Of a DNA stretch of 64,000 nt, positions 44,101-53,575 are shown piece after piece (within the stretch, counting starts at the first letter, position 1; each line of letters opens with the position of its first letter). The notes beneath the pieces were generated by a model. That model did no database searches, had not been told where the DNA came from, and was given only the letters and a program-made list of their open reading frames with translations. The DNA comes from Phytophthora colocasiae (Eukaryota > Oomycota > Peronosporomycetes > Peronosporales > Peronosporaceae), in the NCBI GenBank assembly GCA_018806915.1, contig JAGKQI010000085.1, forward strand, positions 930,001 through 994,000, in the 5' to 3' direction. Position numbers and translations under genes: made by a program.

Positions 44101-45494
44101 ACTGCGAAAACTCGTACAAAATCCCGAATCTGCGCTGTAATGGCACTGTATGCCGCACGAATCTTGCCACGAATACTGCATTCCGCGGGTTTGGTGGTCC
44201 ACAAGGTCTCTTTATTGCAGAAACGTACATTGATCACATTGCCCGCACCCTGCAACTCGCTCCGGAAGAAATCCGCTCCCGCAACTTGTACATTGAAGGT
44301 CAAACCACGCACTATGGACAACCGCTGGAGGACTTCAACTTGAGAACGCTGTGGCAACATACGATTGATCGCAGTGGGTTCGAGGCCAAGAAAGCGGAGG
44401 TCGATGTGTTCAACAAGAACAACCGCTGGAAGAAGCGCGGCGTGGCTATTCTCCCGACGAAGTTCGGCATCAGCTTTACGTCTAAATTCATGAATCAGGG
44501 TGGCGCTTTAGTCCACGTGTATGCAGATGGAAGTGTGTTGGTTTCACACGGTGGTGTTGAAATGGGACAAGGACTCCATACGAAGGTGATCCAGGTGGCA
44601 GCTCGCGCCTTTGGCATCCCACACGAACAGGTCCACATCGAGGAGACATCGACAAACAAGGTTCCGAACTCGCAGCCGTCAGCAGCTTCCATGAGCACAG
44701 ATCTGTACGGGATGGCAACGCTGGATGCCTGTGAGCAGATCATAGCACGTCTTGCTCCAATTCGTGAGCGCTTAGGCCCAGACGCACCATTCAGCGACGT
44801 CACAAATGCCGCCTACTTTGAACGCGTCAACATGTCGGCGCAAGGGTTCTACATCGTTCCGAACGAGCGCTGCGGCTATGATTTCTCTAAGTCTGTTGCA
44901 GAAAATATCGAGGTGGGAACGGCATTCAACTACTTCACGACGGGCGTGGCCTGTACGGTGGTGGAACTGGATGTGCTCACTGGAGATTTCCACATGCTAA
45001 GCGTCGATATCTTGATGGACCTCGGTGCTAGTATCAATCCTGCAATCGACATTGGTCAGATTGAAGGTGCATTCATGCAGGGATTCGGTCTGTTTGCTCT
45101 GGAAGAGCTGGTTTGGGGTGACAACGGGCACCCTTGGGTGAAACGTGGCAACCTGTTTACTCGTGGTCCTGGTGCTTACAAGATTCCGAGTGCCAACGAT
45201 GTACCGTTGGATTTCCATGTGTGGCTGGAATCCAACCAGAAGAACAAGTTTGCAGTGCATTCGAGCAAGGCAGTGGGGGAGCCCCCGTTGTTCTTGGGCT
45301 CCAGCGCTTTCTTCGCTGTCAAGGAGGCCATTTACTCAGCTAGGGCCGATGCTGGACACCACGGATACTTTGAACTACGCAGCCCCGTGACCCCCGAGCG
45401 AGCTCGAATGGCGTGCGCCGACGAGATGCTTAAGAAAGTTTTCACAGCCCGTGGAGGAGATATGGTTAGTTACCAGCCTAGTGGAAGCTTTTAA
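41151..45494 (+). CDS. XDH: xanthine dehydrogenase
   Basis: A single exon of 1,447 residues encodes the complete molybdo-flavoenzyme that oxidises hypoxanthine to xanthine and urate in purine breakdown. The 2Fe-2S ferredoxin domain has C59, C64, C67 and C89 (LGCGEGGCGACTV). The second 2Fe-2S domain has C135, C138, C173 and C175 (QCGYCTPGF, GNLCRCTGYRP). The FAD domain follows at about 345-560 (KIAVGNTEMGIE, then NVACIAGNLVTASPISDMNP). The molybdopterin domains include GEAVYTDDIPNTPGTLHGAL, IGGGFGGKETR, AFRGFGGPQG and the catalytic Glu in AVGEPPLFLGS (about E1377). Length fits eukaryotic XDH. The frame is open 198 bp further upstream, back into a transposon end, but has no ATG before 41151. 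The C-terminus (PSGSF) is not a PTS1 signal. Confidence 0.97.
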   Translation: MPPHSASSSSPVAADVRHDLLLYVNGQRIQLAEKDVNPEQTLLQFLRNDLGLTGTKLGCGEGGCGACTVMVSKFDVATGRVRHVSVNSCLSPLCAMDTCAVTTVEGVGAITSATSEATGLHEVQKALAESHASQCGYCTPGFVMALFSMVKQRETGVELTMEDIEHGMDGNLCRCTGYRPILDAAKSFGDDAAEAHCKGTCPGCPNALKNGNGEVDIEDLHPKTTTSCSSRKIRELAMQRNMKEKGGGSATVSDSKKTAALAVSSFPNELVEKSMTPQMLQIDGKDTQWFAPVTMTHLLQLKRQHPDAKIAVGNTEMGIETKFKGFKYPHLIYVSRIPELVATKDVTSTDHINQTVFAGAEPFEGIKFGAAVTLTDVKQQLSELIKTLPSYQTRAFETIVKMLKWFASTHIRNVACIAGNLVTASPISDMNPLLAAMNAYVELQSTRGTQYTRVRDFFLSYRKVGMQPDEVITAVYVPYTKKWEYMLPFKQARRREDDISIVTAGIRVKLDCSRETGSWTIEDASAVYGGMAPITKAASETENFLIGKVFDAATFDEACDVLHSSDFKLPDGVPGGMAKYRESLCSSFLYKFFVASSERLQLDLQAKAAMGSLLPELPIVDVKVQSAGQSFLHHVRPVSQGVQSFGLETGGLQDSKHQQVGDASTKRGPVGDPLMHKSAYLQVSGEAVYTDDIPNTPGTLHGALVLSTCAHGLIKSIDASEALAMDGVHRFFDASVFETERLGSNKIGPVLKDEECFASEEVLCVGQPVGIVVADTHELAMAAANRVKIVYEELPSVTTIEEAIREKSFILPVHTIDSGNVEKGLAVSDIVLEGEVHMGGQEQFYFETNVSLCTPQEGGMKIISSTQAATKAQVLAARVLGINSNRITSTTKRIGGGFGGKETRTVFVTCAAAVAAHVMKRPVKCLLERHVDMLTTGGRHPFYAKYKVGIKRDGTILALNVDIYNNAGYSMDLSMAVMDRALFHCENSYKIPNLRCNGTVCRTNLATNTAFRGFGGPQGLFIAETYIDHIARTLQLAPEEIRSRNLYIEGQTTHYGQPLEDFNLRTLWQHTIDRSGFEAKKAEVDVFNKNNRWKKRGVAILPTKFGISFTSKFMNQGGALVHVYADGSVLVSHGGVEMGQGLHTKVIQVAARAFGIPHEQVHIEETSTNKVPNSQPSAASMSTDLYGMATLDACEQIIARLAPIRERLGPDAPFSDVTNAAYFERVNMSAQGFYIVPNERCGYDFSKSVAENIEVGTAFNYFTTGVACTVVELDVLTGDFHMLSVDILMDLGASINPAIDIGQIEGAFMQGFGLFALEELVWGDNGHPWVKRGNLFTRGPGAYKIPSANDVPLDFHVWLESNQKNKFAVHSSKAVGEPPLFLGSSAFFAVKEAIYSARADAGHHGYFELRSPVTPERARMACADEMLKKVFTARGGDMVSYQPSGSF

Positions 45495-45726
45495 GCAAGA
45501 CTTGCTCTTGCTCAGCAAGTTGAATGTATGTGTATGAGTGTAAGACTTCGAACTACATGAACCACGTAATATTGACACCCTGCCAAGCTTGAGTTCAACA
45601 TATCCTCATATCCCCATAAATGAATGAAGGAAAGAAACTTTCCTGCATACGGATCGATTTTCTACTGCAGAGCGAAGATCAGACATTCTACACCCAGATT
45701 CCAAAGCTTGTACATGTAGTGCAAGC
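45495..45726. other. convergent intergenic spacer
   Basis: 232 bp between the stop codons of XDH (plus) and the membrane-protein gene (minus). It probably contains both polyadenylation regions; 'ccataaatgaatgaaggaaa' near 45614 is AT-rich. No ORF is supportable. Confidence 0.5.
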
Positions 45727-47090
45727 TTAAGTTGGCGTCAGGTATTCGGTACACTTGCAAAGACCGCGATCGTACTCGGCTCCTACAAGGAACTCGACGT
45801 CTGGAGTTGAAGATGAGATACGATAAATCTACACCATCGTCAGACACACGAATGAGCATCATCTCGTTATGATAAACCACGCATCATACATACCTTGTGT
45901 CTCCCCCAGGTAATAGACCCCGTGATCGTGGCGTTGATCCGGAAAATGAGTTCATTCTTGCTGAAATCCTTCCATAGAGCGATCCCTTCCCCATACCCAG
46001 GCTTGATGTTGATCCCCGCGATGACATCGCTGATTGAGCCAGCTTTTGCCTCCCATGGCTTGTCAAGTTCCCATTTACCAACAAGTGTCGAATTGTGGTA
46101 GATGTCGGCCGTTCCAGACTCCAGCACGAAGCCGAAGCGGTTCTCATTGATCACGCTTACAAGAACCTGATACTCCACCTTTGGTTCCAAGCCCATAATA
46201 CTGTGAAGAATCGACTCCCACTCAAACTCTCGGTTGCACACGTTATAGTCCGGCATACGAGGGTAGAACATGAGAGCAAGCACCGTCATCGAGATGAGCA
46301 CCGTGAGCCACGTGACCCGTGCAGCAAACGCTTGCCAGTTGAATTGACGCTCTTCCTGCTCGTAGCGAGTATGTAGACGCTCGAGTGACGCCTGATCCAC
46401 CTCGTCCTCAAACAGTCGTACTTCACCCTCTCGAATCTCCCCCAACAACAGAGGCTGCCTCTGGGCCTGTTCGCGTTCTTCATCTTCTCTATTCTCCACA
46501 ATAATAAACAAATTAAGATCAAACAATAGACACAACATCATGAGTACTGTAAATCAAACCTCAGTGTGGCCTTCTTCTTCCGCTTGTTCGTCTCCAGTGC
46601 CGCTGCGAGCTTGGCACGTCGAGACGCAGGCTTCTTGGCTCGACAGAAAACCGAGCAAATAGCCGAAATGCCGCAAAAGCAGCAGGTCAGCGTCACCATA
46701 AGACACAACACCGCAATGACCACGGACGGCGGTGGTCCATAGCCTACGTACTGCGGATCCGTTCGCTCACAGTCTATAATGAAAAAAAAAATGTCGTCAA
46801 TACCAACCTAAAGCTGAGCTTAAATCTGTTCTATAACCTTCGAGATGATGGCAGACAGAGACACCCACTGCACAGCCGTAGACAGATCCAATAGCATGAC
46901 ACTGGAAGTCGCTCTTGCAGAAATGGCAAGCGTAGCTAGCATTCAAACACGAGTCGCAGTCCTTGTAATTGGCGCACGAATCCCATTGTAGATCTCCATC
47001 TTGATTGGCTGTCAAGGCAGCGTCCACAGGTGCCACTACGTTGTCCTCTAGCAGCTCTTGCATCACCACAGGCGTGTGAATCTGCTCCAT
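45727..47090 (-). CDS. two-pass membrane protein with Cys-rich N-domain and LEA2-like C-domain
   Basis: Four exons (46838-47090, 46560-46773, 45894-46488, 45727-45828) keep phase and give 387 residues. The N-terminal ~95 residues are Cys-rich (CANYKDCDSCLNASYACHFC, then CKSDFQCH and CHHLEDC), like a PSI/plexin-type domain. A first membrane span (VVIAVLCLMVTLTCCFCGIS) and a basic stop-transfer (RAKKPASRRAK) follow, then an acidic loop, a second span (LTVLISMTVLALMF) and a ~200-residue domain with beta-rich spacing (VEYQVLVSVINENRFGFVLE, then GYGEGIALW). That last domain looks LEA14/LEA2-like, which is inference. I see no cleavable signal peptide, so both ends would lie on the same side, probably luminal or outside. 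An initiator-like TCATTTCGGTTTTG lies 64-77 bp upstream. Confidence 0.83.
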
Positions 47091-47419
47091 CTTGACACCT
47101 CAATACAAGGCCTTCGCTTTTCTTCTGGCTCAAGTCTTCAACTGGTATCAAAACCGAAATGACCATAAAACGGACTGATATGGAAAGATTACATCATGAA
47201 ATGATGTCATCCAATAGTGAACCGTAATCAATAGAAGCCAATCATTCCCATACACCTTAATAATAGGCTTAGCGCTCTATTGAAAGCTAGTGGAGTCTAT
47301 TTAGTGCCGCCTCATTAGCCAAGAAGGGGGAGGCGGAGTGTTGGTCACTTGGAGTGCCTTGCTTCCTCGCGACGTATCTCCGTCTGCAGAAGTCGCTTGA
47401 GACCCGTCGCTAGCTCAAG
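47091..47419. promoter_or_regulatory. bidirectional promoter between membrane-protein gene and ISWI
   Basis: The 329-bp gap separates two divergent start codons. Toward the minus gene, TCATTTCGGTTTTG (complement of 47149-47162) resembles the oomycete initiator plus flanking element. Toward ISWI, CTCATTAGCC at 47311-47320 is a weaker initiator-like match. CCAAT occurs near 47210 and 47237. Motif assignment is by eye. Confidence 0.5.
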
Positions 47420-50400
47420 ATGGAGAAGAAGGAGAGCCGCGCCGACTGGGTGGCTGTGGAGGCGCAGTTCCAGCATGGAGAGACCAGCGCGAACCAGCCA
47501 GCGAAGGCCAAGACAGCCTACATGTTCTTCCAAAAGCGCGTGATGGACGACGTCAAGCGCGACGTGGCGGCCAAGGCTGCCGAGAATAACGAGCCTATTG
47601 AGTTGGGAAGCATCTCGAAAGAGATCAGCGCGCGTTGGACACTACTTTCAGCAGGAGAACGCGAAGAGTTCGTGGAACTCGCGACGCAGGACAAGAAGCG
47701 CTACGACGACGAATGTCGCGCACGTGATGAGGAGGTGGAACAGGAACGTGCTCGTAAGAGAGAAGAAATGTATGGCGCTGTGGAGGGCAAGCGCGAGCGC
47801 AAGAAGGTGTGTATTTATTAACTTCCTACGCTTTTACTTTTTTTGCATTGACATTTTACGCTATTCTAATGGTTATTGCAGTCTCAAGTGGTGAGTGAGG
47901 AGACGCGTGTGAAACGCCAGCCTCGAGAACTTACAGTGAAGCAATTGGAGGCCAAAAGACTTCGACAGGAGATCCGACAGCAGGAGATTGACGAAAGAGA
48001 CGAACTTAAGGCTGAAGAGAAGCGTCAGAAGGAAGCACTTGCCCAGAAGAAGTCCGAGATCGCATCAGCCAGACTAAAATACTTGCTGTCTCAGAGCGAT
48101 ATCTTCGCTCACTTCAGCGGAAACGTGAAGAGCAACAAATCGAGCAAGAAAGATGAAGATACTGAGACTGGGGAGGACAGTGCAGAGGAAACGGACGCTA
48201 AGAAAGGTAAAGGGAAGAAGAAGGGCAAGAAACGCGCTGCCAATGATGATGAAGACGAGATGGACTCGTCGCACCACGTTGGTGTTCGCCTTACCAAGCA
48301 GCCTTCGGTGATTAAGTTCGGTATCATGCGTCCATACCAACTGGAAGGACTTAGCTGGATGGTCAATCTTGCGCACCAAGGTATCAACGGCATCCTTGCT
48401 GATGAAATGGGTTTGGGAAAGACCTTGCAGACGATTTCAGTGCTGGGCTATTTCTACGAGTTCGAGAATGTGACAGGACCCCACATTGTGCTAGTGCCAA
48501 AGTCTACGCTGAGTAACTGGCTGGCAGAATTTGAGCGCTGGTGCCCCTCGCTGCGTGCCGTCAAGTTCCACGGCAACAAGGAGGAGCGTCAGCGTGTCGT
48601 ACAGGAAGTGCTGTGTCCCGGTTTGCCTGACGACAAACGCAAGTTCGACGTGTGTGTGACTACGTTTGAAATGTGCCTGAAGGAAAAGACTGCACTGTGT
48701 AAATTTGCGTGGAGATACTTGATTATTGACGAAGCCCATCGTATCAAGAACGAGAGCTCTCAGTTTTCCACTGTCGTCCGTATGCTTGATACCGAGCACC
48801 GCCTATTGTTGACAGGTACCCCACTTCAGAACAACCTGCACGAATTGTGGGCTTTGCTCAACTTCCTGCTACCTGATGTGTTCGCGTCGTCACAGGAATT
48901 TGACGACTGGTTCAATTTGGATGTGGATGACGACGAAGCCAAGAAGCAGATGATCAGCCAACTGCACAAGATTCTGCGTCCGTTCATGCTTCGTCGCCTA
49001 AAGGCTGATGTCGAGAAAAGCTTGCCACCCAAGAAGGAAACGCTGCTGTTTGTGGGCATGTCTGAAATGCAAAAGGTACTGTATAAGTCGCTTTTGCTTC
49101 GTGATATGAACACAATCATGGGTGGATCGGGTGGTGTGTCCAAGAGTGCACTGCAAAACATTGTAATGCAGCTACGCAAGTGCTGTGGACACCCGTACCT
49201 GTTCGAAGGCCAGGAAGACCGATCTCTCGACCCACTTGGAGAACACGTGGTAGAAAATTGCGGTAAAATGGTGCTGATGGACAGGTTGTTGAAAAAGCTT
49301 AAGCAACGTGGCTCGCGTGTGCTGATTTTTACACAGATGACCCGAGTCTTGGATATTATGGAGGACTTCTGCCGCATGCGTCAGTATGACTACTGTCGTA
49401 TCGATGGCCAGACATCATACGAAGATCGCGAGAGCTCAATTGACGAGTACAACCGACCAAACTCGTCCAAATTCCTGTTCCTGCTTTCTACGCGCGCCGG
49501 TGGTCTTGGTATTAATCTGTACACGGCAGACGTTGTCATTCTATACGACTCGGACTGGAACCCGCAAGCTGATTTGCAGGCTCAGGATCGTGCTCATCGT
49601 ATCGGTCAAAAGAAGGAAGTGAACGTGTACCGTTTGGTGACGACTGATTCAGTAGAGGAAAAGATTATTGAGCGCGCACAACAGAAGCTGAAGCTGGATG
49701 CTATGGTTGTTCAGCAAGGTCGTCTGCAAGAGAAGCAAAGCAAATTGACGAAGAACGATATGCTTGAGATGATTCGCTTCGGTGCTGACCAAGTGTTCCG
49801 CACTACAGACTCGACAATTACGGATGAAGATATTGACGCTATTCTTGCGAAGGGTGAGCAGCGCACAGAGGAAATGAAACAGAAGATGCAGGTTCACGAT
49901 AAGGGTGATATGCTTGATTTCAAGCTGGACGGTGGCGGTTGCCAAAATCATGACGGCATCGACTACTCGAACGAGAAGGAGCGCCAAGAGGAGCTCAAGC
50001 GCCTTGCTGATGCCGAACTTGCGCGTCAGATGGCAGAAGGCATGGGCAAACGCGAACGGCGTACTGTGCTTCGTCACAGTCACGTGTCGGCGGAGAGCAA
50101 GCACAGAACGAAACAGAAACAATTACCCAAGGCTTTGCGCCTACCACGTATTGATGAATGGCAGTTCTACAACCGCAAACGCCTCATTGAGCTGCACGAA
50201 ATTGAGTGCGCTAACTACGAGCAAGCCAAGGCAGAAATGGAGAAGCCGCCGCTTCCACCTCACGCGCAGTACCTCACGGAGGAAGAGCTTCAGGAGAAGG
50301 AACAGTTGCTGTCTGAGGGTTTCAGCGATTGGAATAAGCCCCAGTTCTTCCTGTTCATTAAATTGCTTGCCCGCTACGGTCGCGGTAATATCGAGGCTGT

Positions 50401-51679
50401 AGCTCGTGAAATGATGAAGCCTCTGGATGAGATCGAAAGGTACTCGAAAATCTTCCTTGCACGTGGTCAGGATGAACTTAGCGACTGGCACAAAATCATG
50501 AAGTCAATTGAGAAGGGTGAGTCGAAGCTGCTCGAGATTGAGCGTTTGACCGAGGAGACAGCGCGCAAGGTGAAGCGTTATGCAAACCCGTGGGAGGATA
50601 TGCCAATTAATTACCAGGGCAAGGGAGGCAAAGTTTTCACTGAAGAGGAGGACCGTGTGCTGCTGTGCCTTGTGAACCAGTTCGGCTACGGTGCGTGGGA
50701 TCGCATCAAGCAGGAAATTTGCAGCATGGAGATGTTTGCTTTCGACTACTACCTCCGCTCGCGCACGGCGGCTGAAATTGGGCGTCGATGTGATTCACTC
50801 ATGCGCATTTGTGGAAAGGATAATGCCGATTTAGAGAATCGTGAGAAGAAAGAGCATGATGTCCGCCACGTTCTGCAAGAGCAGCGCGCCAAGCTTGACC
50901 AGCAGCTTGCTGCAGCCCGTGCGGATGTAAAACAACACCAATCTCGTGTGGATGAGCTTATCATGAAAGAGGCGAAGCGTATGCAGAGGCAACGTGAAGC
51001 CAAACGCGCTAAAAAGCGCAAACAGCGGGATGAAAATGAAGACATTGTGGATCAGCACACGGAAGCGTTGATTTCTTTCTTGCTGCGAGCGACAAGCATG
51101 GATGCGGCTAAGGTTGCTCTCGACTTCTGCGCGAAGATGAGACAGGAGGCGAATGAAGACTTGCAACCGTCGTACGTGCTCAAGAAGATTCGCCAGGTGG
51201 CGGAGCTAGACGAGCAGGCTACGAAGGGTTCTCTAGCATGGACAATTAAGCCCGAGTTTGCGAAATTGGAGAAGGCCACTTTGAAGAAGGAGAGCAAGGT
51301 GCTTAAGCAGGAGCACATGACTGACGTCAGCAGTGGCGCAACACCCGTTAAGTCTGAGGACAAGAGCCGCTTACCTCGATCCCCGTGGTCCCCGACGGCC
51401 ATGAAGCATCAGCAAAAGGTAAAGAAGGAGAAGAAGGTGAAGAAGGAAGGTGCTTTGAGCAGCGTGCGGAAGCCTCGTAGCGCGTACGTGCAGTTCAGCA
51501 TGGCCAACCGCGTGGAGGTGAAGCGATCACTTGGTGAACATGCGCAGATGGTCGATGTCATGAAAGAACTTGCCCGGATCTGGAAAGAGATGAACCCCGA
51601 CGAGAAAGCGCCGTGGGTGGAGGCGGCCAAGCTGGACGTGCTGCGCTATGAACGCGAGATGAACGAGACGACGGCGTAG
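47420..51679 (+). CDS. ISWI-family chromatin remodeler with N- and C-terminal HMG boxes
   Basis: Two exons (47420-47806, 47882-51679; intron 75 bp, GT/AG) encode 1,394 residues. This is a SNF2-family ATPase that slides nucleosomes. An HMG box fills residues about 26-100 (AKAKTAYMFFQKRVMDDVKR, then ISKEISARWTLLSAGEREEF). The ATPase has DEMGLGKT (303-310), DEAH (412-415), LLLTGTPLQNNLHELWALLN and the helicase C block with AQDRAHRIGQ. HAND-like sequence precedes SANT (about 946, QFFLFIKLLARYGRGNIEAV) and SLIDE (about 1047, FTEEEDRVLLCLVNQFGYGA). A second HMG box ends the protein (about 1325-1390, KPRSAYVQFSMANRVEVKRS). SANT/SLIDE makes this ISWI rather than CHD or INO80. Nuclear, with basic runs near 237-247. 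Confidence 0.95.
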
Positions 51680-51784
51680 GTTCGCAGGCGAGTACATAAG
51701 ATGATCCATATGCGGCTATATACATTTGTTTTCAAACATGTTTTTTGTTTGACTTAGGATAGTGCGGAATCTATATCTTGCACT

Positions 51785-52153
51785 TTAGTTGTCTCCTTCA
51801 GCACGTAGCTTGCGGCCATTGAAAATGCCGGTCAATTCACCTTCATTTTGACCTAGAGAGTTCAGATTGTCCAGGAGAGTCTGCAGCTTGACGTTGAGTT
51901 GGTTACTAGCAGCTGCTTGCTCGTCAAATTCAGCTTTGAGTTGCTGCACGGTATCCAGGATCTGGCCACTTGGAGAGTTCACACGGGACAGGAAGTCGGC
52001 GACGGAGTTGGCCAAAGACGACGTGGTAGCAGCAATGCTCACCGCGTTTGTCCCGATCTCGGCGACCGCATAGGCCGTATCTTGAGCAGAGGAAGCATCG
52101 AATACTCCGGCCATCAAAGCGAGAAGGAGGAAAAACCGAATGATCATTTGCAT
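51785..52153 (-). CDS. small secreted protein, function unknown
   Basis: 122 residues starting MQMIIRFFLLLALMAGVFDA, a clear signal peptide with likely cleavage after DASSA. The mature part is Ala/Ser/Asn-rich and helical with heptad-like leucines (ADFLSRVN, LDTVQQLKAEFDEQ, LNVKLQTLLDNLNSL), and ends with GRKLRAEGDN. No Cys, RXLR or LFLAK motif is present. An upstream in-frame Met (52216) would bury the signal peptide. CCATTCCTCAATCTTCC (complement of 52190-52206) is an initiator-plus-FPR-like motif 37-53 bp upstream of the chosen ATG, which favours it. It sits between ISWI and the CAP array and might be a cell-surface or secreted helper. Confidence 0.78.
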   Translation of the reverse strand: MQMIIRFFLLLALMAGVFDASSAQDTAYAVAEIGTNAVSIAATTSSLANSVADFLSRVNSPSGQILDTVQQLKAEFDEQAAASNQLNVKLQTLLDNLNSLGQNEGELTGIFNGRKLRAEGDN

Positions 52154-52384
52154 GGTGAGTGGAAGAGTTGAGCTTGAGACGCCTTGAGGGAAGATTGAGG
52201 AATGGACAGACAGCAACGCGGGTATTAATCGGACGATTAATGTTTTCCTGATCTACACCGGAATGAACCTATTTTATGGATCAAGTGGCTGCAAATCAAG
52301 TTGAAGCTTCATAATGCAAACGCAACTGCTATTCATGCACTTTGAATGTAAACTCACTCTCTACAACAACTTGCTACAATACCT

Positions 52385-52561
52385 CTACCTCTGGCACAGG
52401 TCTCGTGTTACATTGGTGGGAGCCGTATCTCCAAGAAATGCCTCTCGGATGACTGTCGGGGGAGGGGTGTCGGCCGTAACCATGCACACGGAGCTACAGA
52501 CCAAGGTCACAAGCAACACGAAGAGCAGGAATATTGCTCGCTGGTGTTGGTAGCGCTGCAT
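52385..52561 (-). pseudogene. CAP/SCP gene reduced to its signal-peptide exon (58 codons)
   Basis: MQRYQHQRAIFLLFVLLVTL, then ADTPPPTVIREAFLGD matches the first ~60 residues of the two CAP genes in this window. It then reads DLCQR-stop, where the downstream flank of a CAP unit (52314-52400, like 53511-53570) follows directly. The two CAP domains, about 1 kb, have been deleted. A consensus initiator TCATTCCTCTTTTTACC (complement of 52605-52621) remains 44-60 bp upstream, so a short secreted peptide could still be made. I call it a pseudogene because no CAP domain survives. Confidence 0.75.
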
Positions 52562-53575
52562 GAAGGTCGATACGGCGCAACTTGAGATGTAGTTTGAAGG
52601 CGAAGGTAAAAAGAGGAATGACTCGGAAGAAGTGTTCTCCAAACTAAGTCGGCAACTTTATCGTGACGGTGTAGATGGTAACACAGTCAAGATGACAGCA
52701 AAGACTTCAGTCCAGCTTGGGGCGTCTGTCGTCGCGGCTCCATCCAATGCAAAATAAAGTTGGCTGCTGCCATCGGCGTGTGTGTGGCTACAGAGCTATC
52801 GAGGACAGGCAACCGCTTTAGATGGTGTACTTGGGAAACAGAAAATAACGGCGGGCTTGTTTAGTTCATACGAACCGGTAGCGGTTGCTCGTAACAACCA
52901 TCCTGCTACGTACCCCCCAATTCAGCTGCGTAGGAAATATGATGCCTGGAAAGGCTAACTCAAGTTGATAAAGTCTGTAACAAGACACCGTCGTCAGAAC
53001 CACGCGTTTGAGTTAGCTATCAACGACCTTCGGTGCACGACCAGAAGATGTACACGCAATGTTCTGCTAATTCTGCTAACACCAGGGAATGATCGCTAGT
53101 AATTATGACACCCTTCCTCATTAGAAAAGTAACTGCAGCATACCAACGCGTCTGCTTGATGTGATTGGAGATCATCATCGATATCAAGATGTGTCCTGGG
53201 TCAACTTGCTACGCCTGTCTTTAGCGGCGGCGTCGTTGCGCGGCTCACCCTGCAAGCTCTCGGTTGCAACTTGCGAGGCACCACCGTATCTTGATAAATT
53301 GTCGATGGGGTCAGATGGCTAGGAGGCTGCAATGCTCGCCTTGACGGCAGCATGCACCTAGTTCCCAGTGTTAGCGAATCCCCCACTGAGTCAGTGACTG
53401 ACCACCAAGGGTAAAACCTGTGATTAAAGTTAGGTAGCGGTATGCTGCAACAAGTTGGAGTGACCAGCTGAAACATTAATTCTTGCTAACGCAAAACCGC
53501 TTTATCTATTCATGCAATTTCAAAGTAAACTTACTCTCTACAACAAATTGCTACAATACCTCTTGGCACAGTCAT
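52562..53575. other. CAP-array spacer between units 1 and 2
   Basis: 52562-52890 resembles the 5' flank of copies A and B (for example 'caaccgctttagatg' and 'aaaataaagttgg'). 52900-53460 resembles 58676-59223, the 3' flank of copy B, with more divergence. It is unit-to-unit repeat sequence and contains no gene. Confidence 0.65.

Noticed and set aside
47091..47166. Upstream Met frame MVISVLIPVEDL before the membrane protein
   Set aside because: It is in another frame and its ATG coincides with the initiator motif, so it would not be in the mRNA.
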